7,168 nt of DNA, from the NCBI GenBank assembly GCA_011526335.1, contig WTJB01000053.1:1-7168 (forward strand). The letters are read 5' to 3'. This document shows positions 1 through 7,168 of the stretch, one piece after another. The notes beneath the pieces are model-generated. The model ran no database searches. It was not told where the DNA came from and worked only from the letters and a program-made list of their open reading frames with translations. The translations under genes were made by a program, and so were the position numbers. This stretch comes from Candidatus Arcticimaribacter sp. (lineage in GTDB: Bacteria; Bacteroidota; Bacteroidia; Flavobacteriales; Flavobacteriaceae). How positions within the stretch are numbered: the stretch's first letter is position 1; each line of letters opens with the position of its first letter.

Positions 1-1280
1 TCTAGTTTGCCTAATTCTTCGGCTAAACCGGCCGCTGTATCCCGCATTTCAACCATAAGGTCATCCGCATCGACAACTGTCCCTTCACGGCTTTTCATTT
101 TTCCTTCCGGCAAATCTACCATCCCATAACTCAGATGGAATAGTGAAGCAGCCCAGTCATAACCTAATTTTTGTAGAATAAGAAACAATACTTTAAAGTG
201 GTAATCCTGCTCATTCCCTACGGTATAAACCATCCCATCCATGGTAGGATTGTCCTTGTAACGCTGTAAGGCTGTTCCCAAATCTTGCGTCATATAAACA
301 GCCGTTCCATCTGAACGAAGTAATAGTTTTTCATCCAAACCTTCGTCGGTAAGATCTACCCAGACAGATCCGTCTTCTTTGGTATAGAACAGTTGTTTTT
401 CTATGCCTAACTGTATCAATTCTTTTCCTAAGAGATAGGTATCACTTTCGTAGTAATAAGAGTCAAAATCAACTCCTAGTTTTTGGTAGGTCACCGCAAA
501 ACCATCATAAACCCATTGGTTCATGGTTTTCCATAATTGGACGACCTCTTCATCTCCGGCCTCCCATTTGCGGAGCATTTCTTGTGCAGAAATAAACAAT
601 GGAGCTTCGGCTTTGGCTTGGTCCTCCGTTTTTCCCTCAGCGATGAGGGCTACAATTTCTTTTTTGTATTCTTGATCGAAACGAACATAATAGTTCCCTA
701 CAAGTTTATCGCCTTTGAGGCCACTGCGTTCTGGGGTTTCGCCCGCGCCAAATTTTTGCCAAGCCACCATAGATTTACAAATATGAATCCCACGATCATT
801 GATGATCTGGGTTTTTAACACCTGACGTCCACTGGCTTGTAAAATCTGAGCCACAGAATAGCCCAATAAATTATTGCGTATATGCCCTAAATGAAGAGGT
901 TTGTTTGTATTGGGGGATGAATATTCAACCAAATGAACTTTATTCGGATCTACCGCTACTTTCCCGTACTCTTTTTCAGCAGAAATAGCAGATAGTGATG
1001 CCGTAAAAAAGGCATCGGCTATAGAAAGGTTTAAAAACCCTTTCACCACATTAAAATCAACAACAAGATCTGAAGAAGCTTTAAGATAATCGCCAATAGC
1101 AGTCCCCAACTGAACAGGATTCCCTTTTATATGGCGCAATAACGAAAATACAACCAAGGTGATATCGCCTTCAAATTCCTTACGGGTGGCTTGATAATCA
1201 AAATCGGTTAGATTGAGGTTGTATTCCTCTTCAAAAAAAGGGGTGAGTAGGGCGCTTATTTGCTGTGAAAGTAGTTGCAT
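1..1280 (-). CDS. argS: Arginyl-tRNA synthetase, N-terminal 426 residues (partial, runs off left edge)
   Basis: Class I aminoacyl-tRNA synthetase that charges tRNA-Arg with arginine in the cytoplasm. Reading the minus strand from ATG at 1280-1278 gives 426 uninterrupted codons to the window edge. Residues about 5-90 fit the ArgS-specific N-terminal tRNA-recognition domain. The catalytic core follows, with SSPNTNKPLHLGH at 121-133 carrying the HIGH-type signature (HLGH, 130-133), and the second ATP-binding signature appears as KMKSREG from residue 394, the ArgS counterpart of KMSKS. Family members are usually a little under 600 residues, so about 160 residues are missing here, including the DALR anticodon-binding domain, because of the window boundary rather than damage. 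The start is supported by a TATCTTTG promoter element 13 nt upstream, which leaves a very short leader. It is divergent from the plus-strand gene at 1444. Identification is very secure. Confidence 0.97.
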   Translation of the reverse strand, partial: MQLLSQQISALLTPFFEEEYNLNLTDFDYQATRKEFEGDITLVVFSLLRHIKGNPVQLGTAIGDYLKASSDLVVDFNVVKGFLNLSIADAFFTASLSAISAEKEYGKVAVDPNKVHLVEYSSPNTNKPLHLGHIRNNLLGYSVAQILQASGRQVLKTQIINDRGIHICKSMVAWQKFGAGETPERSGLKGDKLVGNYYVRFDQEYKKEIVALIAEGKTEDQAKAEAPLFISAQEMLRKWEAGDEEVVQLWKTMNQWVYDGFAVTYQKLGVDFDSYYYESDTYLLGKELIQLGIEKQLFYTKEDGSVWVDLTDEGLDEKLLLRSDGTAVYMTQDLGTALQRYKDNPTMDGMVYTVGNEQDYHFKVLFLILQKLGYDWAASLFHLSYGMVDLPEGKMKSREGTVVDADDLMVEMRDTAAGLAEELGKL

Positions 1281-1293
1281 AATTCAGTTTGCG

Positions 1294-1301
1294 CAAAGAT
1301 A
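1294..1301 (-). promoter_or_regulatory. Bacteroidota-type -7 promoter element for argS
   Basis: On the minus strand this reads TATCTTTG, an exact match to the Bacteroidota sigma-ABfr -7 consensus TAnnTTTG. It ends 13 nt before the argS ATG, so transcription would start only a few nucleotides before the codon and the leader would be nearly absent. I do not see a TTTG -33 element at the expected distance upstream, so the call rests on the -7 box and its position. Confidence 0.55.
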
Positions 1302-1443
1302 CTTAAACTGGGGCAATTCTCTTTTGCTTTTATAGGAGGTTTCCTTGCCAAGACTATTATTCTTTATTCCATAAAAAAACCCCAACAGCACAGCGATAAC
1401 AATACCGGAAATCCCCTCCTTTTTCTTACCTTTAAGAGAAAAA

Positions 1444-1872
1444 GTGCTAGCGAATTTATCATATAATGATCCAAAGCTAACCCAATCGGTAAATGCTTTG
1501 GTAGGACCGCCTTTTAACTTAAAAGAACGGTGGAGATTAAAAGGAATAGGCTCTTCCAAGCTTTATATTACCGAGAGTTCGGTAGATATATACAATTTGT
1601 TGATTTTAGATCAGAACACCAACAGTTGTAATATAGAACTGCGACCAAAAGGCATCATCGTTCGTTTTCGAAGTTTACTGGAAACCTATGGCCTAGTTAT
1701 CCCATACTACAAACTAAAACTGTATAAGGGCAAAGCAGAAGAATACTCCATTTACTTAGACCAACACCGCATTAAAGTTGCTGCCATCACCAAAAGCACC
1801 CATGCTTTTTTTAAAAAATTGAGTAGAGAAAAAATCAATAGCCTTCCCCAAAGCCCAGACGACCTGCTGTAA
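1444..1872 (+). CDS. Hypothetical protein of 142 residues, first gene of a two-gene unit
   Basis: I do not recognise a named family. The frame is open from just after a TAA at 1372-1374 to the TAA at 1870-1872, and the protein contains no ATG codon at all, so the GTG at 1444 is the best available start; TTG codons further in are alternatives and the N-terminus is uncertain. A TACCTTTA sequence at 1427-1434 (one mismatch to the Bacteroidota -7 box TAnnTTTG) lies 9 nt before this GTG and would fit a near-leaderless start, but it is weak. The product is soluble-looking, basic and has no signal peptide or membrane segment. Alternating hydrophobic stretches at residues about 38-55, 62-75, 82-94 and 101-114 suggest a beta-rich fold, possibly PH-like (inference only). 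It ends 11 nt before the SDR gene, so co-transcription is likely. Its coding character is supported by length, composition and this tight spacing. Confidence 0.7.
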   Translation: MLANLSYNDPKLTQSVNALVGPPFNLKERWRLKGIGSSKLYITESSVDIYNLLILDQNTNSCNIELRPKGIIVRFRSLLETYGLVIPYYKLKLYKGKAEEYSIYLDQHRIKVAAITKSTHAFFKKLSREKINSLPQSPDDLL

Positions 1873-1883
1873 AAAAAAAGGGT

Positions 1884-3170
1884 ATGAAAATATTAGTAAC
1901 GGGGGCCAATGGATACATCGGCATGCGACTCCTCCCCTACCTGATCAACCAGGGGCATGAAGTATATTGTACTGTCCGTGACCCGGAGCGCTTGTCTGTA
2001 AATGACAGTCTTAAGAAAAAGCTGCATCTGATCACGATAGATTTTTTGGCTCCGCAGGAAAAGAACCCCATCCCGAAAGATATCGATGTGGCCTACTATT
2101 TGATTCATTCGATGTCCTCGGATATTGGAGATTTTTCTAGCATGGAAGAACGTTGTGCCCGTTATTTTCTTTCCTGTATAGAGGAGACCAAGGCGAAACA
2201 GCTTATTTATTTAAGTGGGATTGTCAATGAAGCAGTCCTTTCCAAGCATTTGGCCTCAAGAAAGAACGTGGAAGATATCTTAAAATCGTCTTCTGTACCC
2301 ACAACCGTTTTGCGTGCGGGAATCATTGTAGGCTCTGGAAGTGCATCGTTTGAAATCATTCGTGATCTATGCGAAAAACTCCCCCTAATGATTACCCCAA
2401 AATGGGTAAAAACAAAATCCCAACCCATTGCAATTCGCAATGTGATGGAGTACCTAATGGGGGTATTGTTGCATCCTGAGTGCCTAAATTCTTCTTTTGA
2501 TATTGGTGGTGCAGATGTATTGACCTATAAAGAAATGCTCCATCGTTATGCAAAAAATAGAGGGTTTAAAAATTGGATCTTTAGTGTTCCGGTAATGACG
2601 CCTCGATTGTCTTCTTATTGGCTTCACTTTGTAACCTCTACTTCTTATCCATTGGCAGTAAACTTAGTAGACAGCATGAATATGGAGGTTGTCGCCAAAG
2701 ACAATCGTTTACAATCTATTTTAGGGATACATCTTTACACCTATGATGAAGCGATACAAATGGCCTTTAAACGCATTGCACAAAACTCTGTGATCAGTAG
2801 TTGGAAAGACTCTTTGGTCAGCGGTCGTCTAAATAAAGCCCTTAAAGGATATATACAAGTCCCAAAATACGGTGTTCTTAAAGACGCCCAACGTTTGGAC
2901 AATATCGATCCGGAACACACCCTTGCAGCCCTCTGGAAAATAGGCGGAAATCAAGGCTGGTATTATGGAAATATACTCTGGAAAATTAGAGGTTATCTGG
3001 ATCAACTCATCGGCGGGGTCGGTCTTCGGTGGGGGAGAACCCATCCGGACAAAATTTTTGCAGGTGATGCATTGGACTTTTGGCGTGTGCTTCTGGCCGA
3101 TAAAAAAGAGAAACGCCTGCTGCTTTTTGCAGAAATGAAGTTACCTGGCGAAGCCTGGCTAGAATTCTAA
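1884..3170 (+). CDS. YbjT-like atypical SDR/NAD(P)-binding protein with DUF2867 domain, C-terminus cut by in-frame stop
   Basis: Predicted NAD(P)-dependent oxidoreductase or epimerase-like protein; the substrate is unknown. The N-terminal Rossmann motif TGANGYIG is at residues 6-13. The segment IYLSGI (108-113) and LRAGIIVGSGSASFE (143-157) are typical of the atypical (NmrA/YbjT-like) SDR branch; a canonical YxxxK pair is not evident. From about residue 327 the sequence matches DUF2867, including GWYYGNILWKIRG (358-370), GDALDFWRVL (394-403) and KLPGEAWLEF (419-428). This domain pair and order is that of E. coli YbjT (about 476 residues, from memory). The ATG at 1884 directly precedes the Rossmann strand and follows an A-rich, GGG-containing spacer. 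The frame stops at TAA 3168-3170 after 428 codons, yet the family's C-terminal motif continues in the same frame (see next entry), so about 45 residues are lost. It may be a decayed gene, a tolerated truncation or a base error. Confidence 0.88.
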   Translation: MKILVTGANGYIGMRLLPYLINQGHEVYCTVRDPERLSVNDSLKKKLHLITIDFLAPQEKNPIPKDIDVAYYLIHSMSSDIGDFSSMEERCARYFLSCIEETKAKQLIYLSGIVNEAVLSKHLASRKNVEDILKSSSVPTTVLRAGIIVGSGSASFEIIRDLCEKLPLMITPKWVKTKSQPIAIRNVMEYLMGVLLHPECLNSSFDIGGADVLTYKEMLHRYAKNRGFKNWIFSVPVMTPRLSSYWLHFVTSTSYPLAVNLVDSMNMEVVAKDNRLQSILGIHLYTYDEAIQMAFKRIAQNSVISSWKDSLVSGRLNKALKGYIQVPKYGVLKDAQRLDNIDPEHTLAALWKIGGNQGWYYGNILWKIRGYLDQLIGGVGLRWGRTHPDKIFAGDALDFWRVLLADKKEKRLLLFAEMKLPGEAWLEF

Positions 3171-3305
3171 ATTGAAAACAATACCCTCTACCAAACCGCA
3201 ACTTTTCGCCCCAGAGGTTTATGGGGCAGAATATACTGGTACAGTTTGGTCCCTTTTCACTTTTTTATCTTTAAAGGGATGATCCAAAATCTAGCAAAAA
3301 ACTAG
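3171..3305 (+). pseudogene. Detached in-frame C-terminal tail of the SDR/DUF2867 gene
   Basis: Immediately after the TAA at 3168-3170 the same reading frame stays open for 44 codons to a TAG at 3303-3305. It contains QTATFRPRGLWGRIYWY and then PFHFFIFKGM, which is the usual ending of DUF2867 proteins (E. coli YbjT ends with a closely similar AHLFIFRGM segment, from memory). There is no frameshift: restoring one sense codon in place of the TAA would give a protein of 473 residues, the normal family length. The tail has no start codon at its beginning and would not be translated independently. Substitution of one base, for example AAA (Lys) to TAA, explains the structure. Confidence 0.8.
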
Positions 3306-3306
3306 T

Positions 3307-4590
3307 TTATCGCTTGGCAATTGGGCTAAATGCTCTGTTTACTTCTCCTGTGTAGATTTGACGAGGACGTCCAATGGGTTCATTGTTCTTACGCATTTCT
3401 CTCCATTGGGCAATCCAGCCGGGGAGTCTTCCTAGGGCAAACATGACCGTAAACATTTCGGTAGGAATTCCTAAAGCACGGTAAATAATTCCAGAGTAGA
3501 AATCTACGTTAGGATACAATTTTCTATCCACAAAGTAGCTGTCTTCTAGTGCCTCTTGCTCCAAGCCTTTGGCGATATCCAAAATAGGATCATTAATGCC
3601 TAGCTCGTTTAATACTTCATCTGCAGATTTTTTGATGATGCGTGCACGGGGATCGAAGTTTTTATAAACTCTATGTCCAAAGCCCATTAAACGGAATGGA
3701 TCGCTCTTATCTTTAGCTTTAGCCATATACTTCTTGGTGTCGCCTCCATCTTGATTGATGGCTTCTAACATTTCAAGAACGGCTTGATTGGCGCCTCCAT
3801 GAAGAGGTCCCCAAAGCGCAGAAATTCCTGCTGAAATAGAAGCAAACAAACCAGCATGAGAAGAACCTACGATACGTACAGTAGAGGTAGAACAGTTTTG
3901 TTCGTGATCTGCATGAAGAATCAAAAGTTTGTTTAACGCACGATTTACGATATCATTCGAAGCATACTTTTCTGTGGGACGTCGAAACATCATTTGAGCG
4001 ATATTGTCAACATAAGACAAAGAACTATCGCTGTAGTTGAGTGGTAAGCCTTTTACTTTTCTGTGAGTCCAAGCGCAGAGTACTGGAAACTTCGCCATAA
4101 TGGTAACGATGGCCTCGTACATGTCTTGATCAGAATTGATGTCTACAGACTCTGGGTTAAACGCTGTAAGTGCAGAGGTCAAGGAAGCCAAGGCTCCCAT
4201 AGGGTGTGCACTTCGCGGGAAACTTTTGAGAATTAACTTTAAATCTTCATCCACCAAAGATTCTTTATGGATGTCACTTTGGAATTTATTTAGTTGTTCT
4301 TGGGTAGGCAGTTCTCCAAAAATAAGCAAGTAAGCTACTTCTAGAAAATCAGCACCATTGGCCAAATCTTCAATGGCATAACCTCTATACTTTAAAATTC
4401 CTTTTTCCCCGTCGAGGAATGTAATACCGCTTTGACAAGAACCTGAATTTTTGAACCCGGGATCGAGGGTAACCAAACCTGTCTGAGCACGTAAGGCTTT
4501 GATATCAATTCCCATTTCATCTTCTGTTCCTTTTACCAGTGGAAATTCATAGGTGTTGTTGTCGTAAGTAAGCTGTATTTTGTTCTCCAT
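3307..4590 (-). CDS. gltA: Citrate synthase
   Basis: Condenses acetyl-CoA with oxaloacetate to citrate, the entry step of the TCA cycle. The 427-residue length equals that of the E. coli type II (hexameric) enzyme. Family signatures are clear: KGILKYRGY at 63-71, HADHEQNCSTS around 226-236, WGPLHGGANQAVLEML at 260-275 with catalytic His264, and GFGHRVYKNFDPRA at 303-316 with His306. NVDFYSG at 361-367 supplies the catalytic Asp363. The position equivalent to the E. coli NADH-site cysteine (Cys206 there, from memory) appears to be Thr here, so NADH inhibition should not be assumed. The start ATG is 22 nt downstream of a TACATTTG promoter element, and a strong hairpin separates it from eno, so it is probably a separate transcript. 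Its stop codon almost touches the convergent SDR frame (1 nt from the original TAG). The function is not in doubt. Confidence 0.98.
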   Translation of the reverse strand: MENKIQLTYDNNTYEFPLVKGTEDEMGIDIKALRAQTGLVTLDPGFKNSGSCQSGITFLDGEKGILKYRGYAIEDLANGADFLEVAYLLIFGELPTQEQLNKFQSDIHKESLVDEDLKLILKSFPRSAHPMGALASLTSALTAFNPESVDINSDQDMYEAIVTIMAKFPVLCAWTHRKVKGLPLNYSDSSLSYVDNIAQMMFRRPTEKYASNDIVNRALNKLLILHADHEQNCSTSTVRIVGSSHAGLFASISAGISALWGPLHGGANQAVLEMLEAINQDGGDTKKYMAKAKDKSDPFRLMGFGHRVYKNFDPRARIIKKSADEVLNELGINDPILDIAKGLEQEALEDSYFVDRKLYPNVDFYSGIIYRALGIPTEMFTVMFALGRLPGWIAQWREMRKNNEPIGRPRQIYTGEVNRAFSPIAKR

Positions 4591-4612
4591 AAGTCGTGAA
4601 TTCTAAGTTGTG

Positions 4613-4620
4613 CAAATGTA
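4613..4620 (-). promoter_or_regulatory. Bacteroidota-type -7 promoter element for gltA
   Basis: On the minus strand this reads TACATTTG, an exact match to TAnnTTTG, 22 nt before the gltA start codon and downstream of the eno terminator hairpin. That placement is what an independent gltA promoter would show. A convincing TTTG -33 element is not visible, which is common for weakly conserved -33 boxes. Confidence 0.6.
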
Positions 4621-4647
4621 CAAAAAATGACCCGATTTTTAAAACAT

Positions 4648-4671
4648 AAAGCGAGCCAGTTGGCTCGCTTT
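4648..4671 (-). terminator. Rho-independent-type terminator after eno
   Basis: Perfect 10-bp inverted repeat, AAAGCGAGCC and GGCTCGCTTT (plus strand), around a 4-nt AGTT loop. On the minus strand it begins 24 nt after the eno stop codon and its 3' arm runs into CTTTATGTTTT, a partly interrupted U-rich tail. It should end the carA-eno transcript and insulate gltA. The stem is symmetrical, but there is no plus-strand gene reading into it. Confidence 0.75.
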
Positions 4672-4695
4672 TCTAAAAAATTAATAGCAGAAAAA

Positions 4696-5997
<1,302 letters not shown>

Positions 5998-6002
5998 TTA
6001 GT

Positions 6003-7106
6003 TTAATTGTTGGTTATGTTTTGTTTGAATGTTTTAAATAGATATTTGGCATCGTTAGGCCCTGGGGCAGCTTCTGGGTGATATTGAACCGAAAAGCAAT
6101 TTTTAGATTTCATTTTCAATCCTGCAACGGTATTATCGTTCAGATGCGTATGGGTGATTTCTAAATCTGCGTGCGCTTCTGCTTCTTCTCTATTTACAGC
6201 AAAACCGTGGTTTTGAGAGGTAATTTCTCCTTTTCCTGTAACATGATGCAGTACGGGATGATTGATTCCTCTATGCCCATTAAACATCTTGAAGGTGGAT
6301 ACTCCATTGGCCAAGGCGATAACTTGGTGGCCTAAACAGATCCCGAAGAGGGGTGCATTTTCTTCAATGATTTTTTTGGCTACGTTTTGTGCAGAAACTA
6401 AAGGTTCTGGATCTCCGGGGCCATTGGATAGAAAATAACCGTCAGGGGCAAAGGCTTTCATCGTTTCAAAATCAGTATCATAAGGGAACACCTTTATATA
6501 GATGTCTTGATCTGCAATGTTTTGTAAGATACTTTTTTTGATGCCCAAATCTAAGGCCGCTACCTTATGCGTGGCGTCTGGATTACCAAAAAAATAGGGT
6601 TCCTTTGTAGAAACCGCAGAGGCGAGCTCTCTACCCACCATTGAAGGATAAGAAGCCAATTGTTCTTTTAAATCATCAAGGCGATCTACTTCTGTCGAAA
6701 TTACCGCATTCATCGCCCCGTTTTCACGGATATAACTTACCAAAGCGCGGGTATCTACATCAGAAATAGCGACAAGGTTTTGTGCTTCAAAATAGTCATA
6801 GAGGTTCTGTGTACCGGCAGGACGGGTATGCTCAAAACTAAAGTTTTTACAAATTAGGCCTGCTATTTTTACTCCCTCAGATTGTTGATCTACGGGCGTT
6901 GTACCATAGTTCCCAATGTGGGCATTGGTTGTTACCATCAACTGACCAAAGTAGGAAGGATCTGTAAAGATCTCTTGGTATCCTGTCATTCCGGTGTTAA
7001 AACAAATTTCTCCGAATGCGCTCCCTTCTATACCTATAGATTTTCCTTCGAAACGGGTCCCATCGGCTAGAAGGACAATTGCTTTTGCTCTTTTCTTATA
7101 CTTCAT
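6003..7106 (-). CDS. carA: Carbamoyl-phosphate synthetase small (glutaminase) subunit
   Basis: Hydrolyses glutamine and passes ammonia to the large subunit CarB for carbamoyl-phosphate synthesis, feeding pyrimidine and arginine pathways. The protein is 367 residues, close to the usual 360-380. The N-terminal small-subunit domain shows FNTGMTGYQEIFTDPSY at 36-52. The class I glutamine amidotransferase domain shows SNGPGDP at 227-233, the nucleophile elbow FGICLGHQ at 254-261 with Cys257, the FNGHRGINHPV segment at 275-285, and QYHPEAAPGP at 341-350 with the catalytic His343 and Glu345. The catalytic triad is complete. The ATG at 7106 opens a lysine-rich first few residues before the conserved LADGTRFEG. 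carB is not the next gene; eno follows after 17 nt. A hairpin 34 nt upstream of the start probably ends the preceding gene, expected from flavobacterial gene order to be rplQ (inference, outside the window). Confidence 0.98.
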   Translation of the reverse strand: MKYKKRAKAIVLLADGTRFEGKSIGIEGSAFGEICFNTGMTGYQEIFTDPSYFGQLMVTTNAHIGNYGTTPVDQQSEGVKIAGLICKNFSFEHTRPAGTQNLYDYFEAQNLVAISDVDTRALVSYIRENGAMNAVISTEVDRLDDLKEQLASYPSMVGRELASAVSTKEPYFFGNPDATHKVAALDLGIKKSILQNIADQDIYIKVFPYDTDFETMKAFAPDGYFLSNGPGDPEPLVSAQNVAKKIIEENAPLFGICLGHQVIALANGVSTFKMFNGHRGINHPVLHHVTGKGEITSQNHGFAVNREEAEAHADLEITHTHLNDNTVAGLKMKSKNCFSVQYHPEAAPGPNDAKYLFKTFKQNITNN

Positions 7107-7124
7107 TTTAGGATAAATTATTTA

Positions 7125-7132
7125 CAAATAAA
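7125..7132 (-). promoter_or_regulatory. Possible weak -7 element for carA
   Basis: The minus strand reads TTTATTTG, one mismatch from TAnnTTTG, 18 nt before the carA start codon and just after the right-edge hairpin. The position fits a promoter for carA-eno, but the A/T-rich surroundings make a chance match easy and no properly spaced -33 box is visible. Read-through from the upstream gene is the alternative. Confidence 0.25.
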
Positions 7133-7140
7133 CATAAACA

Positions 7141-7168
7141 AAAGGATAACCATTGCTGCTTATCCTTT
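7141..7168 (-). terminator. Probable terminator of the gene upstream of carA
   Basis: Inverted repeat AAAGGATAA and TTATCCTTT (9 bp) around a 10-nt loop, touching the window edge, so the stem may be longer. On the minus strand the 3' arm is followed by TGTTTATGTTTATTTG, a U-rich tail. It therefore reads as the end of a minus-strand gene lying to the right. The stem is A/T-rich and only moderately stable. Confidence 0.55.

Noticed and set aside
537..818. Plus-strand open frame of 93 codons inside argS
   Set aside because: It lies antisense to securely identified argS catalytic-core sequence and its phenylalanine-rich translation is what reverse-strand reading of that gene gives.
1275..1466. 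Plus-strand open frame of 63 codons starting with an ATG at 1275
   Set aside because: It starts inside argS on the opposite strand, crosses the argS promoter region and has no recognisable protein features. Kept only as a possible sign of a frameshifted N-terminus for the 1444 gene.
1284..1559. Minus-strand open frame of 91 codons with a hydrophobic stretch (GISGIVIAVLLGFFYGI), upstream of argS
   Set aside because: It overlaps the argS promoter and the 5' part of the plus-strand gene at 1444, has no promoter element of its own and resembles no family I know. The hydrophobic run reflects A/T-rich intergenic sequence.
2829..3201. Minus-strand open frames opposite the SDR/DUF2867 gene
   Set aside because: The plus strand carries clear DUF2867 motifs throughout this stretch, so the opposite frames are incidental.

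Overview
The window looks like a piece of a Flavobacteriia (Bacteroidota) chromosome. Three things point there. Two of the minus-strand genes have a good match to the Bacteroidota -7 promoter element TAnnTTTG just upstream of the start codon. Shine-Dalgarno sequences are mostly absent or A-rich. The order carA-eno-gltA, preceded by a terminator-like hairpin, is a familiar flavobacterial housekeeping arrangement, usually found downstream of the ribosomal-protein gene rplQ (which would lie outside this window). The genus cannot be fixed from this sequence.

Layout: bases 1-1280 hold the N-terminal 426 codons of arginyl-tRNA synthetase (argS, minus strand); its C-terminal part lies beyond the left edge. 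Bases 1281-1443 are a short divergent intergenic region with the argS promoter. A two-gene plus-strand unit follows: a 142-codon unrecognised protein (1444-1872) and, 11 nt later, a YbjT-like atypical SDR/DUF2867 protein (1884-3170). The SDR frame is cut by an in-frame TAA; the conserved family C-terminus continues in the same frame for 44 more codons to a TAG at 3303-3305. On the minus strand come citrate synthase (gltA, 3307-4590), a promoter and strong hairpin between gltA and eno, enolase (eno, 4696-5985) and the small subunit of carbamoyl-phosphate synthetase (carA, 6003-7106). A second hairpin at the right edge probably ends the transcript of the gene upstream of carA.

Working together: argS serves translation, carA supplies the glutaminase half of carbamoyl-phosphate synthesis (pyrimidines and arginine), eno is a glycolytic enzyme and gltA opens the TCA cycle. 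carA and eno are probably co-transcribed (17 nt gap), while gltA appears to have its own promoter. I see no mobile element, CRISPR array, RNA gene or novel multi-gene system. The observation most worth a second look is the nonsense codon in the SDR/DUF2867 gene.
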